Below are positions 1-9,326 of a DNA stretch of 64,000 bases, piece after piece. Origin of the DNA: Hoylesella buccalis ATCC 35310 (GTDB taxonomy: Bacteria > Bacteroidota > Bacteroidia > Bacteroidales > Bacteroidaceae). The notes beneath the pieces were generated by a model. It was not told the DNA's origin. It searched no databases and saw only the letters and a list, made by a program, of their open reading frames with translations. Position 1 is the first letter of the stretch. Every line of letters begins with the position of its first letter. The position numbers and the translations under genes are program-made. Location of the stretch: contig NZ_CP102287.1 in the NCBI RefSeq assembly GCF_025151385.1, positions 2,914,001 to 2,978,000 of the forward strand. Reading direction: 5' to 3'.

Positions 1-2
1 CC

Positions 3-3000
3 ATGAGAGGAAAATACCTTTATTATTCGCTTCTTGCCGTGTTCCTTCTGTGTCCTGTCAGAGCCCTTTCCCAGACAGTCACGAAGGTGTTTAGTAAAAC
101 TCCACTGAAGACCGTTCTGAAAGAGGTGGAAAAACAAACCCGGATGTCTGTCATCTACAAGGTAAAGGAAGTAGATGCCAACAAGAAAATCTCAGCGTCA
201 TTCAAGAATGAGCCAGTCAGCAAGGTGCTTGACAAAGTGCTTGATCCGTCATTAACGTATACGATAGAGAATAAGATGATTACCATCTATCGCCGCGGCA
301 CACGTCCGCAGGGAGGGACCACGGTGACCAACAGTGTGGGACAACCGCGCAAAATCCATGGAACCGTTGTAGACGCCAGCGGTGAGCCGCTCATCGGTGT
401 GACGGTCAGGATAAGAAACTCGAAAGAGGGGGTGGTAACCGATATTGACGGAAACTACTCTCTTACGACGAAAGAGACGGCTCCCACGTTGGAGTTCTCG
501 TACATAGGCTATGCTCCGCAGACATTGGTGGCCACTGGCGCAACACTGAATGTCACCCTGAGCGAGGAGAGCAGTACGCTTAACGAAGTGGTGGTTACCG
601 CCATGGGTATTCAGCGTAAGGAGAAATCGCTGACCTATGCTACGCAACAGGTAAAGGCAGAAGACTTGATGCGTGTACAAGATCCCAACGCAGTGAACTC
701 TTTGGAAGGTAAGGTGTCGGGCGTCGTTATCACGCCAAGTGCCGGTGGCGCCGGTGGTGCATCCAAGATTATCCTCCGCGGTAACAAGTCGGTGTTGGGA
801 AACAGCTCTCCACTCATTGTATTGGACGGAGTTCCGATGAGCAATGGTACGCGTGGGCAAATCAATGGTTCGAACATCGAGTACTCAGGTGTTTCAGAAG
901 GTGCTGACCCTTTGTCGATGATCAACCCTGACGATATTGAGTCGATGAACGTACTGAAGGGTGCCAATGCTGCCGCTCTCTACGGTTCGGCAGCCGCTAA
1001 CGGTGTGGTGATGATTACGACAAAGAAAGGAAAGGAAGGAAAGCTATCAGTAAGCGTTACGTCCAACATTACTTTCGACACGCCACTGCTCACACCTAAG
1101 ATACAAGACGTTTATGGTGCACGCATCAAATCAGCTGGTGGACTTGATATTGGTAGCTGGGGAGACAAGGTGGCTAACCGCCCTGCCGACCAGTTAACCT
1201 TGCAATCGTCCTTTGACTCGTCGGCACCTTTTGCCCCGGGTTTCGTCAATACCGTTCATTTGCGTAATGCTGCCAAGAACGACTTGGACGACTTCTACCG
1301 CACAGGTACCACGATCAACAACTCGGTATCGTTTTCAGGAGGTACAGAGAAGATACAGAGTTACTTCTCTTTCTCTAACTCGCACGCCAACGGTATGCTG
1401 GTTAGCAATTCATACAACCGTAATACGGTGAATTTCCGACAGTCGTACAACTTCCTCAAACGACTACATATCAATACTGCTATCAACTATATCCAGACCA
1501 TTACCAACAACCGTCCTGGTGGAGGTACGGTGATGAACCCAGTGTACCACATGTACACAGCACCACGCAACTTGGACATGGACTACTATCGCAACCATTA
1601 CTATCGTGAAAATGGTACGTGGATGGCGAAGAACGTTCCTGCATACGTACAGCAAAATGGTAGTATCTACGAGCTTACCACCACTGATTTGACATTCAAT
1701 GGTCCGATGCAAGACTGGGCATACTTGGAGAAGAGCCAGAACAACCCTTATTGGCTTACCCGCATGAACAATACCAAGCAGCGCACCGACCGTGTGTTTG
1801 GAACGGTGAGTGGTAAGATTGACATTTATGATGGTTTGGATTTCCAGGCACGTCTTAGCATTGACCACACCAAGTACGACAATGACGGAAAACGATACGC
1901 TACCACCTTCACCCCTGGAGGTATTGAGCCTTATGGTATCTATTCAAAGACTTTGGACCGCACTTCGGAAATTTATACAGACTACTTGCTGTCTTACAAT
2001 AAGACATTTGAAGACACATGGAGTGTTTCAGCAACAGCAGGATGGGTGGCTCACCTTATCAAGACCAAGTTTCAGAATACTTATACCACTGCAACGCCGA
2101 AGGATGGCAACAAGATAAGATTCTCCAAACTCGTGAACTATTTTGAGACCGATGCTGCCACAGCAGGTGAAACGCGTGCTTCGGTAAACACCAACTGGGA
2201 CAAGGCTGCCCTGTTCACTGCTCAAATTGGTTGGAAAGACATGGTGTACTTTGATGCTTCCTATCGTCAGGACTGGTATCGTGCCTTCAGACAGTTCAAG
2301 AATCGCGGCACATCCGAAAGCTATGGTTACTTTGGTTTTGGTGCCAATGCCATTGTTAGCTCTATGGTCAAGCTGCCAGAGGTGATTTCTTACTTGAAAT
2401 ATCGTGCTTCTTATTCAGAGGTAGGTAACTCTATTCCTAACAAGGTACTGGCGAGATCGTCGCGTGATACGTTCACCGGAGCTGTTCCACCGTCACCATA
2501 CTCATCATTCAAGAATCCTAAACCCGAGAAAACTCGCTCATTCGAGACAGGTATTGAGTCGTCATGGTTCGGCAGTCGTCTCGACTTCGACTTCACGTTC
2601 TACCATGCCCTCTCTACCGATCAATATATGGAGGGAGCCAATGCTTCTGGAAAAATTGAGCCGATGAACTCTGGAAAGATTCGAAACATGGGTGTGGAGA
2701 CGACCCTTGGCTATAACTTCCGCTTTGGTAAAGACTGGCGTTGGAAGACTTCTTACAACCTGTCGTACAACGATAACGAAATTTTGGAGACCACCTACAA
2801 CCCTGATGGCACCGAGAAGTTGGTGTTCCAAGATGTGGCTGAGGTGCGCGTAAGATATAAGAAAGGTGGATCGATTGGTGACATGTATGTAACCGATTAC
2901 AAACGCAATGCCGACGGAACACTCGTTACGACGAAAGACGGAAGACTGAGTTTTGAGTCTGAGGCTTCTAAAAAATACACGGTATATGCCGGCAACATGA

Positions 3001-3533
3001 ACTCTAAGTGGCAAATGGGTTGGAGCAACACCCTTAGCTATAAGAACTTCCAGTTGTTCTTCCTCATCAATGGTCGCATTGGTGGTAAGGTGATTTCGCT
3101 CACCGAGTCGTACCTTGACAACTTAGGATTGTCACAGCGTACCGCAGATGCACGCTTGTATGCCGAGCAACACAAGTTGACAGCCAATGGACAACTGGCA
3201 ATGCCTCTGCCCGATGGTAGTGGCAGGTTGGTTCCTATTGAGAGTTATTACACCAGTATCGGTGGTGTGAAGAAGAGTCCATTGGAGTATATCTATGATG
3301 CCACTAACTTCCGCTTGCGCGAGTTGTCTATGGGCTATACGTTCCAAAATCTCTTTAAGAGCAATGCCAGCCTCAATGTGTCGTTCATTGCACGCAACTT
3401 ATTCTTCTTGTACAAGAATTCACCCGTTGATCCTGATGTATCTTTGTCAACTGGTAACGGATTAGGTGCGTTCGAAATGTTCAACATGCCTTCTTCACGC
3501 TCGTATGGATTATCAATGAAACTAACATTCTAA
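3..3533 (+). CDS. SusC/RagA-family TonB-dependent outer-membrane receptor
   Basis: A 1176-residue outer-membrane transporter that should import oligosaccharides with the SusD-like partner encoded next. A signal peptide (about 1-23) is followed by an STN domain (about 30-97), a carboxypeptidase-like regulatory domain (about 115-195, with GTVVDASGEPLIGVTV), then the plug and a 22-strand type barrel. The SusC signature LKGANAAALYGSAAANGVV lies in the plug at about 315-335. The STN domain usually means transduction to an anti-sigma factor (FecR/sigma pair), which would lie outside the window. The ATG at base 3 fits a normal signal peptide, so the gene looks complete, but its promoter is not visible. 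Family certain; substrate inferred only from the endoglycosidase downstream. Confidence 0.95.
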   Translation: MRGKYLYYSLLAVFLLCPVRALSQTVTKVFSKTPLKTVLKEVEKQTRMSVIYKVKEVDANKKISASFKNEPVSKVLDKVLDPSLTYTIENKMITIYRRGTRPQGGTTVTNSVGQPRKIHGTVVDASGEPLIGVTVRIRNSKEGVVTDIDGNYSLTTKETAPTLEFSYIGYAPQTLVATGATLNVTLSEESSTLNEVVVTAMGIQRKEKSLTYATQQVKAEDLMRVQDPNAVNSLEGKVSGVVITPSAGGAGGASKIILRGNKSVLGNSSPLIVLDGVPMSNGTRGQINGSNIEYSGVSEGADPLSMINPDDIESMNVLKGANAAALYGSAAANGVVMITTKKGKEGKLSVSVTSNITFDTPLLTPKIQDVYGARIKSAGGLDIGSWGDKVANRPADQLTLQSSFDSSAPFAPGFVNTVHLRNAAKNDLDDFYRTGTTINNSVSFSGGTEKIQSYFSFSNSHANGMLVSNSYNRNTVNFRQSYNFLKRLHINTAINYIQTITNNRPGGGTVMNPVYHMYTAPRNLDMDYYRNHYYRENGTWMAKNVPAYVQQNGSIYELTTTDLTFNGPMQDWAYLEKSQNNPYWLTRMNNTKQRTDRVFGTVSGKIDIYDGLDFQARLSIDHTKYDNDGKRYATTFTPGGIEPYGIYSKTLDRTSEIYTDYLLSYNKTFEDTWSVSATAGWVAHLIKTKFQNTYTTATPKDGNKIRFSKLVNYFETDAATAGETRASVNTNWDKAALFTAQIGWKDMVYFDASYRQDWYRAFRQFKNRGTSESYGYFGFGANAIVSSMVKLPEVISYLKYRASYSEVGNSIPNKVLARSSRDTFTGAVPPSPYSSFKNPKPEKTRSFETGIESSWFGSRLDFDFTFYHALSTDQYMEGANASGKIEPMNSGKIRNMGVETTLGYNFRFGKDWRWKTSYNLSYNDNEILETTYNPDGTEKLVFQDVAEVRVRYKKGGSIGDMYVTDYKRNADGTLVTTKDGRLSFESEASKKYTVYAGNMNSKWQMGWSNTLSYKNFQLFFLINGRIGGKVISLTESYLDNLGLSQRTADARLYAEQHKLTANGQLAMPLPDGSGRLVPIESYYTSIGGVKKSPLEYIYDATNFRLRELSMGYTFQNLFKSNASLNVSFIARNLFFLYKNSPVDPDVSLSTGNGLGAFEMFNMPSSRSYGLSMKLTF

Positions 3534-3548
3534 ACAATCGTTCAAACA

Positions 3549-5351
3549 ATGAAAAGAATACAATATATTGCAATAGCAGCACTTACTACAGGGTTCATGA
3601 CCCTGCAGTCGTGCTTGGACTTTGATGAGCCGACTGATGATTTCCGCCCAAATGACATCACTATTGATGAGGGTGACATTGTAGGCGAAGCTGACTCTGT
3701 AAATCTCATCAACTATAAAGCGTTGTACACAGAGGAGCAAGTAGATGCAGCAGCCAAGAGCTTGGATAAGTACTTAGGTATGCTGAAAGTAGCCCAATAC
3801 TGTATGCGAGGTGGAAAGGAAGGACAATATCCTGTTTCACATGCTTACCAGCGTATTTATACGTTGCCCGATGTGTACGCACAATATGGTGTTGTTCCCC
3901 ATTCTGACTTCGCTTTTGCCAGTGAATTGATATCTTCCTATCATGCCAGTCAGGATTGGATTTCTGGACCTAACAGTCAGTTTATGGGAGCACGTACCAG
4001 TTTAACACCATTGCTCAACCACAAATCTTGCGACTCAATTCCTGAGGTGAAGGCGATTGCCTTGTTGTTATACAACTATGCAGCGATTGAAAATGTAGAC
4101 ATGTATGGAACCATTCCTTACAATGACTTCAAGGCTAACAAGGTGGATCCACCTTTCAAGTACGATGACATGAAGACCATCTACACAGGTGCCGAAGCCA
4201 ATATTGATACCATTGTTAATTGTCTGCGTTACTTTGATAGCAAGCCTGCTTGGTATCAAGCCAAGGTAAAGGACATTGTCAACAAGTTTAGCGAGGTGAC
4301 GCATGATCAAAGAAATGGTGTGAAAAACATGGAAACATGGGTTCGCTTTGCCAATTCGCTGAAGTTGCGTATGGCCATGCACATGGTCAAGGCAGAGCCA
4401 CAGTTGGCACAAAAGTGGGCAGAGGAAGCAGTGAAGAGTGGAGTGATTGACGATTTGAAGTATGAAGTGGCACTCTTCCCCTCTATATACGGAGGTGTTC
4501 ATCCTTTGGTAGAAATTTCCGATGGCTGGGGTGACATGCGCTTTAGTGCCTCGTTTGTTAGTATGCTGAAGAGTTTGACACACCCTTATCGTTTCTCCCT
4601 TTGCATGAAAAACAGTGGAGACTTGAGTAATGATCAAGGGGTCACCTTGCCTGCAGAAACAGACGAAGTAGGTATCCGTTCGGGTATACACACGGGCAAG
4701 GGACAGTCTTACGGTTCTAACCAGTTTATTGGCTTTAGCCGAATCAACAAGTTGCTGATTGATAAAGCACCTTTGTACCTGTTTAAGTGGGCAGAAATCG
4801 ACTTCTTGCGTGCCGAAGGTGCCTTGCGAGGATGGGATATGGGTGGAAAAGCCGAGCAGTTCTATACCCGCGCCATCGAAAACTCTGCTTTCTTGGAGCC
4901 AGGTTCAGATATTTACAATGCACTAAAGCCAGTACTCTCACAATATGCAAATGTGGAAGAGCCGGTTGCTTATACGTATAAGGATCCAACTGGCTCATCG
5001 CCTGATATGGAAAGCGTGACGAAGATTGGCGTCAAATGGAATGAAGCCGATGACAAGGAAACGAAGTTAGAGAAAATCATCACGCAGAAATACATCGCAC
5101 TCTTCCCTAACAGTATGGAGGCATGGGGCGAAATGCGACGCACTGGTTATCCCAAGATGTTCCCCGTTCTAAACGTTGAGGAAGGAGACGGCAGTTTGAA
5201 ATCAGGCGATTTGGTTCGGCGCATTCTCTTCCCCAATAGCGATGATGCTTCGTTGAAAGACATTCAGGCTACTGGACTTAAAGCCTTGGGTGGTCCCGAC
5301 CAGCAAGCTACGCGTGTATGGTGGGATGTGAAAGGAAAAGGAAACTTTTAA
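3549..5351 (+). CDS. SusD/RagB-family surface lipoprotein
   Basis: A 600-residue glycan-binding lipoprotein that caps the SusC-like receptor. The N-terminus is a lipoprotein signal with lipobox LQSC (Cys about 22) followed by acidic residues DFDEPTDD, typical of Bacteroidetes surface export. The remainder has the long helical SusD layout, with segments such as RFANSLKLRMAMHMV and a conserved C-terminal QKYIALFPNSMEAWGEMRRT. It starts 15 bp after susC and is certainly co-transcribed. A hairpin follows in the gap before the endoglycosidase gene. Ligand not determinable from sequence; an N-glycan is suggested by context. Confidence 0.95.
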   Translation: MKRIQYIAIAALTTGFMTLQSCLDFDEPTDDFRPNDITIDEGDIVGEADSVNLINYKALYTEEQVDAAAKSLDKYLGMLKVAQYCMRGGKEGQYPVSHAYQRIYTLPDVYAQYGVVPHSDFAFASELISSYHASQDWISGPNSQFMGARTSLTPLLNHKSCDSIPEVKAIALLLYNYAAIENVDMYGTIPYNDFKANKVDPPFKYDDMKTIYTGAEANIDTIVNCLRYFDSKPAWYQAKVKDIVNKFSEVTHDQRNGVKNMETWVRFANSLKLRMAMHMVKAEPQLAQKWAEEAVKSGVIDDLKYEVALFPSIYGGVHPLVEISDGWGDMRFSASFVSMLKSLTHPYRFSLCMKNSGDLSNDQGVTLPAETDEVGIRSGIHTGKGQSYGSNQFIGFSRINKLLIDKAPLYLFKWAEIDFLRAEGALRGWDMGGKAEQFYTRAIENSAFLEPGSDIYNALKPVLSQYANVEEPVAYTYKDPTGSSPDMESVTKIGVKWNEADDKETKLEKIITQKYIALFPNSMEAWGEMRRTGYPKMFPVLNVEEGDGSLKSGDLVRRILFPNSDDASLKDIQATGLKALGGPDQQATRVWWDVKGKGNF

Positions 5352-5372
5352 CTTATTAATAATACGGTGACA

Positions 5373-5414
5373 GGGAACTACTGTCTGTTCGCTGAATATG
5401 AACAGACGGTTCCC
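5373..5414 (+). other. intercistronic hairpin between SusD-like gene and endoglycosidase
   Basis: GGGAAC...GTCTGTTC (5373-5390) pairs with GAACAGAC.GTTCCC (5400-5414) around a 9-nt loop. No T-run follows, so it is more likely a processing or stability hairpin, or a partial attenuator setting the ratio of SusCD to enzyme, than a full terminator. Confidence 0.5.
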
Positions 5415-5466
5415 CTAACCATTAATTTAACATTTACAACTTAACCATTAAAAAACAACCAAATCT

Positions 5467-8400
5467 ATGAAGAAAAGATTTTTACCCCTGGTGCTTTTGG
5501 CTTGTTTGGCTGGATCTGCAAATGCACAGTCTGACATGTCGCCAACGGCAACATCCACGATTTATGATTTCGCTGGATTTAATGAGGTTACTCTGCTGAA
5601 CCTTTTCGATAAGGCTTTGCAGAACGGTCGTAACTATCCTACAAAGGCTGAATTTGAGGCTGCAGGTATTCAAGCTTCTGACATTGCTTTTGTGCGTTCG
5701 CACGTTAAGCAGCGTGCCATCTTGGATCGCAAAGACCGTTTGGTGAAAGACACCTACGAGAAGCGTAACCTGTTTATGAATATTCCGAGCGGTTCGGGTA
5801 AGGGCATCGGTGGCTATCCATCGTCCAACTTTGCCAATGATGTGTTCTCTATGTGGAACTACACCAACCTCTTTGGTTCTTGGAACCATGGCTTGTTCCA
5901 GGCTCCGGGAGCATGGACTGATGCGGCACACAAGAATGGTACCGACATCATGAGTGGTATCAAGTTTTTTGAAAGCTGGACAGCAGGTTCTGGTGATGGA
6001 GCTTATGTAAGTTTTATCCAAACCAAAAACTCGGATGGCACCTATAAGTATGTTAAACCCATGCTCAACTGTCTGCTGTTCTTCGGGTTTGACGGTATCA
6101 ACTACAACTGGGAAGATAACTCATACTCTAATTCTGATGTAACAGGTTTCCACAAGGCTTTGTACAAGGAAGCAGAGAAGATGGGCTTCAATAACTTCCA
6201 CGCAGCTCTTTATACGCAAGGCTCCAGCCTGTCGAGTGCGGCAGTTGACTATTTATATGGTACAAAAGCCACTGGCAAGACTTTCGACCTGTTCCTCAAC
6301 TATGCTGGAGGTGACTTTGCTGTCCAGGGTTATGAAAGTTCTGTACAAACTGCAGAACAAGCTTTGGGAACCGCAGAAGGCCTTTACGGAGGCGCTTGGA
6401 TTGTTAGTATGAATCGCAATTGGCAAGGTTTGGTAGGAAAAGCAAAATACGATTGGACCACGGGTACCTATACTTACGAACCTAACGAAACCGTGAAGCG
6501 AATTGGTATCTGCCTTTGGGGTGAGCATGGAGATAGCCGTTTCTGGAGTTACAACTCTGGTTCGGATGCGCTCAATGCACAGTACAACTACCAACGCCTG
6601 TTGGAGCGTGGTTTCTCTGGCGGTAACAGAAGTCCATTGAATCGTCCTGCTATAAAAAACACAGGACATGAGTGGGAAGGTGAGAACGCATTGAAGACAT
6701 TCTGTGGTTTGGCTTCGTTCATTCCAGAGCGTTCAGCGATACAAGGCAATCTTCCTTTCTTGACACACTTCAACTTGGGTAATGGAGAGCGTTACAACTA
6801 TAAAGGTAAGAAAACGGCTGGTACATGGTACAACATGGCGAACCAAGATGTAGTGCCTACTTATCGCTGGTTGGTTTATGGCGAAGGAACAGAAACTGTT
6901 TCAAATGCTTTGCAGCCAGAATTTACACACATCGACTCGTATAACGGTGGTTCATGCTTACTGTTGAAAGGACAGTCTTCAGCATCGGGTGTTGATGTAG
7001 TTCTGTTTAGAACCGACCTTAACGTGAGTGCAGCTAATCCTATTGCAAAAGTAGCTTTGAAGACAAAACAAGCTGGCGAGTCTAACTTGTACCTGATTGT
7101 TAAGGTGAACAATCAGTGGAAAGAAGTGGCTGTTGGTGCTACTGACGACAAGACATGGCAAGAGAAGAAGGTGAGCCTGCCTGTCAACATGGGCGACCGC
7201 ATTACTCACATTGGTTTGCGTGCCAAGAACGTAACAGACAAGTACAATGTGTTGGTAGGTAAGCTCGAACTCAACGACGACGTGAAGGCTACACCTGCTA
7301 ATGTTAAGAATCTCATGGTAGAAGTGAAAGAAGAGTCACAGAAGAGTCTTTCTGCAAAGCTGCATTGGGATGTAGACCATTCTACAGGTGAACGTTCAGC
7401 TTATGGTATGATTTACAACTGCGAGGCTAACATCGATCACTTCGAGATTATGTATAAGAATGGTAAAGACGGACGTGTTTCAGAAGTAGGTCGTACTACA
7501 CAGTGGGGTACCTATATTCCTAACATAGTATTTACTGATGCTGCTAACGAAAAACCATTTATTGGTGTACGCTCTGTATCAACAGACTTGAAGACTTATT
7601 CACCCGTCGAATGGGTAGAGATTACGCGTGCCGACGCTTCTCAATTGCCAGAAGAAACAGTTGGTGGAACAGATACTTATGGAATTAGTAAGATTAATCC
7701 AAATGCTGATGGATTCAAGACAGCTGTAGAACAAAGATTCTTGACAAGCGTTACAACTACTGGTGCCGTACAAAACTTAAACTATACAGCTACGGAGTCG
7801 CCACGCGACAGCTCACAGTATGCAAACGCACGCGACCACAAGTTGATTGTCAAGCAAGGACAAGAGATTACGATGACCTTTAAGGCTCCCAATGAAAAAG
7901 ACGGTTTGAAGTGGTGCTTTGCAGGTGGTTGGTTAGACTTAGACGGTAGTGGTACATTTAACTATCCAGATGCCCCTGATGTAGACCCAATGGGTGAGCG
8001 TATCTTCTTTGCTGGTAGAGTACGTGCAGCAAGTCCTGAGATACAAGATCCGAACGGCTATACATTTAAGTTTACAGTACCTCAAGATGCTCACGTAGGT
8101 ACAAGTCGTTTGCGTATTGTGTTTGCAGATGCTTGGTTTGGCGGAACTTTCTTGCCAACTGGCTTGACAGCCAAAGGATTTACCATCGACTTTGATGTAG
8201 AGATACAAGGTAAGAAAGACGGACAGCGTCAATATGTGGATACACAGCATGACCAGGGTGTTGCTGAGCAGCCCGAAGGATTGAATGAAACGACTGGCGT
8301 AGACAACACCGTATTTGCTGGTGGTGTTTCCAACGTGACAGTAAATGGTAATGACATCCTCTTTACCAATGTAGAGAAGGCTTGGATTTACACTGTTGAC

Positions 8401-8526
8401 GGAAAGATGGTACAATATCTTACAAACCCAACATCAGTTAGCCGAAACGAGCTTCAAGAAGGTGTTTACCTTGTAAAGATGCAAAACAAGAATGTAATAA
8501 GAACTGAAAAGTTAGTGGTTAAATAA
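5467..8526 (+). CDS. secreted GH85-like endo-beta-N-acetylglucosaminidase with GEVED-like and T9SS domains
   Basis: A 1019-residue enzyme predicted to cut the chitobiose core of N-glycans and release oligosaccharides for the SusCD pair upstream. A signal peptide (about 1-20, ...GSANA/QS) precedes a GH85-type barrel (about 110-480). In FFGFDGINYNWED, N214 and E216 align with the Asn/Glu catalytic pair of GH85 (the F-D-G-W-x-x-N-x-E motif). Other family-like segments are NLFGSWNHGLFQAPGAW and PFLTHFNLGNGERYNYKG. A jelly-roll-like region, an FN3-like region (about 613-715) and a GEVED-like domain (about 735-915) follow. The last 75 residues form a type A T9SS sorting domain (VYTVDGK-like, ...GVYLVKMQNKN...). 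GH85 is assigned from motif and layout; a GH18 relative is less likely. Confidence 0.82.
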   Translation: MKKRFLPLVLLACLAGSANAQSDMSPTATSTIYDFAGFNEVTLLNLFDKALQNGRNYPTKAEFEAAGIQASDIAFVRSHVKQRAILDRKDRLVKDTYEKRNLFMNIPSGSGKGIGGYPSSNFANDVFSMWNYTNLFGSWNHGLFQAPGAWTDAAHKNGTDIMSGIKFFESWTAGSGDGAYVSFIQTKNSDGTYKYVKPMLNCLLFFGFDGINYNWEDNSYSNSDVTGFHKALYKEAEKMGFNNFHAALYTQGSSLSSAAVDYLYGTKATGKTFDLFLNYAGGDFAVQGYESSVQTAEQALGTAEGLYGGAWIVSMNRNWQGLVGKAKYDWTTGTYTYEPNETVKRIGICLWGEHGDSRFWSYNSGSDALNAQYNYQRLLERGFSGGNRSPLNRPAIKNTGHEWEGENALKTFCGLASFIPERSAIQGNLPFLTHFNLGNGERYNYKGKKTAGTWYNMANQDVVPTYRWLVYGEGTETVSNALQPEFTHIDSYNGGSCLLLKGQSSASGVDVVLFRTDLNVSAANPIAKVALKTKQAGESNLYLIVKVNNQWKEVAVGATDDKTWQEKKVSLPVNMGDRITHIGLRAKNVTDKYNVLVGKLELNDDVKATPANVKNLMVEVKEESQKSLSAKLHWDVDHSTGERSAYGMIYNCEANIDHFEIMYKNGKDGRVSEVGRTTQWGTYIPNIVFTDAANEKPFIGVRSVSTDLKTYSPVEWVEITRADASQLPEETVGGTDTYGISKINPNADGFKTAVEQRFLTSVTTTGAVQNLNYTATESPRDSSQYANARDHKLIVKQGQEITMTFKAPNEKDGLKWCFAGGWLDLDGSGTFNYPDAPDVDPMGERIFFAGRVRAASPEIQDPNGYTFKFTVPQDAHVGTSRLRIVFADAWFGGTFLPTGLTAKGFTIDFDVEIQGKKDGQRQYVDTQHDQGVAEQPEGLNETTGVDNTVFAGGVSNVTVNGNDILFTNVEKAWIYTVDGKMVQYLTNPTSVSRNELQEGVYLVKMQNKNVIRTEKLVVK

Positions 8527-8556
8527 TTCACATAAAACTTTAATCACATGAAATAT

Positions 8557-8633
8557 AACCGTTAGGTAGTTGGTAGAACTTCAATGCGATGAGCGCAACA
8601 ATATTGAGAGTTCCAATTACCTAACGGTTTTTT
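8557..8633 (+). terminator. intrinsic terminator of the SusCD-endoglycosidase operon
   Basis: AACCGTTAGGTAGTTGGTAGAACT (first 20 bases 8557-8576) pairs with AGTTCCAATTACCTAACGGTT (8609-8629) and runs into TTTTTT. It lies about 30 bp after the endoglycosidase stop. Confidence 0.85.
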
Positions 8634-8641
8634 GTTAATCG

Positions 8642-8715
8642 TAAGCATCCAACATTGCCGCTTTTGTGTAGTTAAGTAGGAAGATAACACAAAGGCCGCA
8701 AATGTTGGATGCTTA
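8642..8715. repeat. long hairpin (about 27-bp arms) in accessory region
   Basis: TAAGCATCCAACATT-GCCGC-TTTTGTG is repeated in inverted orientation as CACAAAGG-CCGC-AAATGTTGGATGCTTA around a 20-nt loop. The first 15 bases of each arm match perfectly. There is no T-run on either side, so it is not an obvious terminator. It may be a mobile-element end or a recombination remnant at the border of the decayed region. Confidence 0.55.
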
Positions 8716-8830
8716 TGGTTTGACGCTAATGGGTTGCCAGTTTCAGAGAGAATCCCTGATACAAAATCAGCCTACCAAATGTCCATTGCACGCGAATCTT
8801 TGGTTTCATCAGGCTTTAGTTATGGCTCAA

Positions 8831-9021
8831 GGGCGGTTCTATAAATTAGCTTTGACAGATCGTGAGACTATTTTTGAGATCAATTTGTTTGTGAGTGAAG
8901 GAGTATAGCGAGCTATACGACTGAACGAACAAGCAAATTGAACCAAAAAGAGTCCACAAGATGACAAAACGTAAAAAGACTGACATAAAAAACTTTACGG
9001 TGGTAATTTATAGAACCGCCC
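8831..9021. mobile_element. 191-bp foldback MITE with 18-bp TIRs and TCAA target duplication
   Basis: The perfect terminal inverted repeats are GGGCGGTTCTATAAATTA (8831-8848) and its complement (9004-9021). They are flanked by direct TCAA repeats at 8827-8830 and 9022-9025. The related uninterrupted sequence at about 33330-33390 has a single TCAA at 33356-33359, so it serves as an empty site. Internally the element is palindromic: CAATTTGTTTGT pairs with ACAAGCAAATTG and the centre is GTATAGC-GA-GCTATAC. No transposase is encoded, and the IS5-family element at 57.8 kb has different ends, so the mobilising enzyme is not in this window. Confidence 0.85.
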
Positions 9022-9043
9022 TCAAATAAACCTTGCGGTTCAA

Positions 9044-9119
9044 TCAAGCACCGTGGAACAGATATTCGACCTGAATGTCTTTGGTGAGCTCTGTGAACAA
9101 CCACTCTTGCAACTTGTCG
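9044..9119 (-). pseudogene. 3'-terminal remnant of a C69 dipeptidase gene
   Basis: Read on the minus strand this encodes the last roughly 25 residues of a C69 dipeptidase (ADKLQEWLFTELTKDIQ..., ending EYLFHGA and stop). It is nearly identical to the C-terminus of the intact gene at 33378-34817. The stop here is TGA rather than TAA. Similarity continues past the stop into the 3' flank (8800-8830 and 9022-9043), where the MITE has inserted. The rest of the gene is absent. Confidence 0.8.
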
Positions 9120-9259
9120 GCTCGTATCACCGAATTCTTAATCGAACAGAGCTTTACGCTCACGTCATTAGAATATATTGCCATCCATCGCCGATTATTT
9201 GAAGACATCTATGAACAGGCGCTAAGATAAGAGATTACAATATTCAAGAAGTGTTATGA
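9120..9259 (+). pseudogene. Fic-family gene fragment
   Basis: Translation from 9120 gives ARITEFLIEQSFTLTSLEYI, then AIHRRLFEDIYEQA. A stop follows at 9228, but a one-base shift continues as AKIRDYNIQEVL. This matches the helix region before the catalytic loop of Fic/DOC proteins (IHRRLFEDIY.WAG.IR). The Fic motif and both ends are missing. The fragment abuts the dipeptidase remnant directly, so a recombination junction lies at about 9119. Confidence 0.7.
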
Positions 9260-9326
9260 TACATCACCTTTTTGGCATATTATACAATAATATTTACTAT
9301 ATTTGCATATCATCTTATCTATATTT

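Noticed and set aside
8831..9021. MITE derived from the IS5-family element at 57831
   Set aside because: Terminal repeats (GGGCGGTTC... versus GAGACCTCT...) and target duplications (TCAA versus AGAAT) differ.
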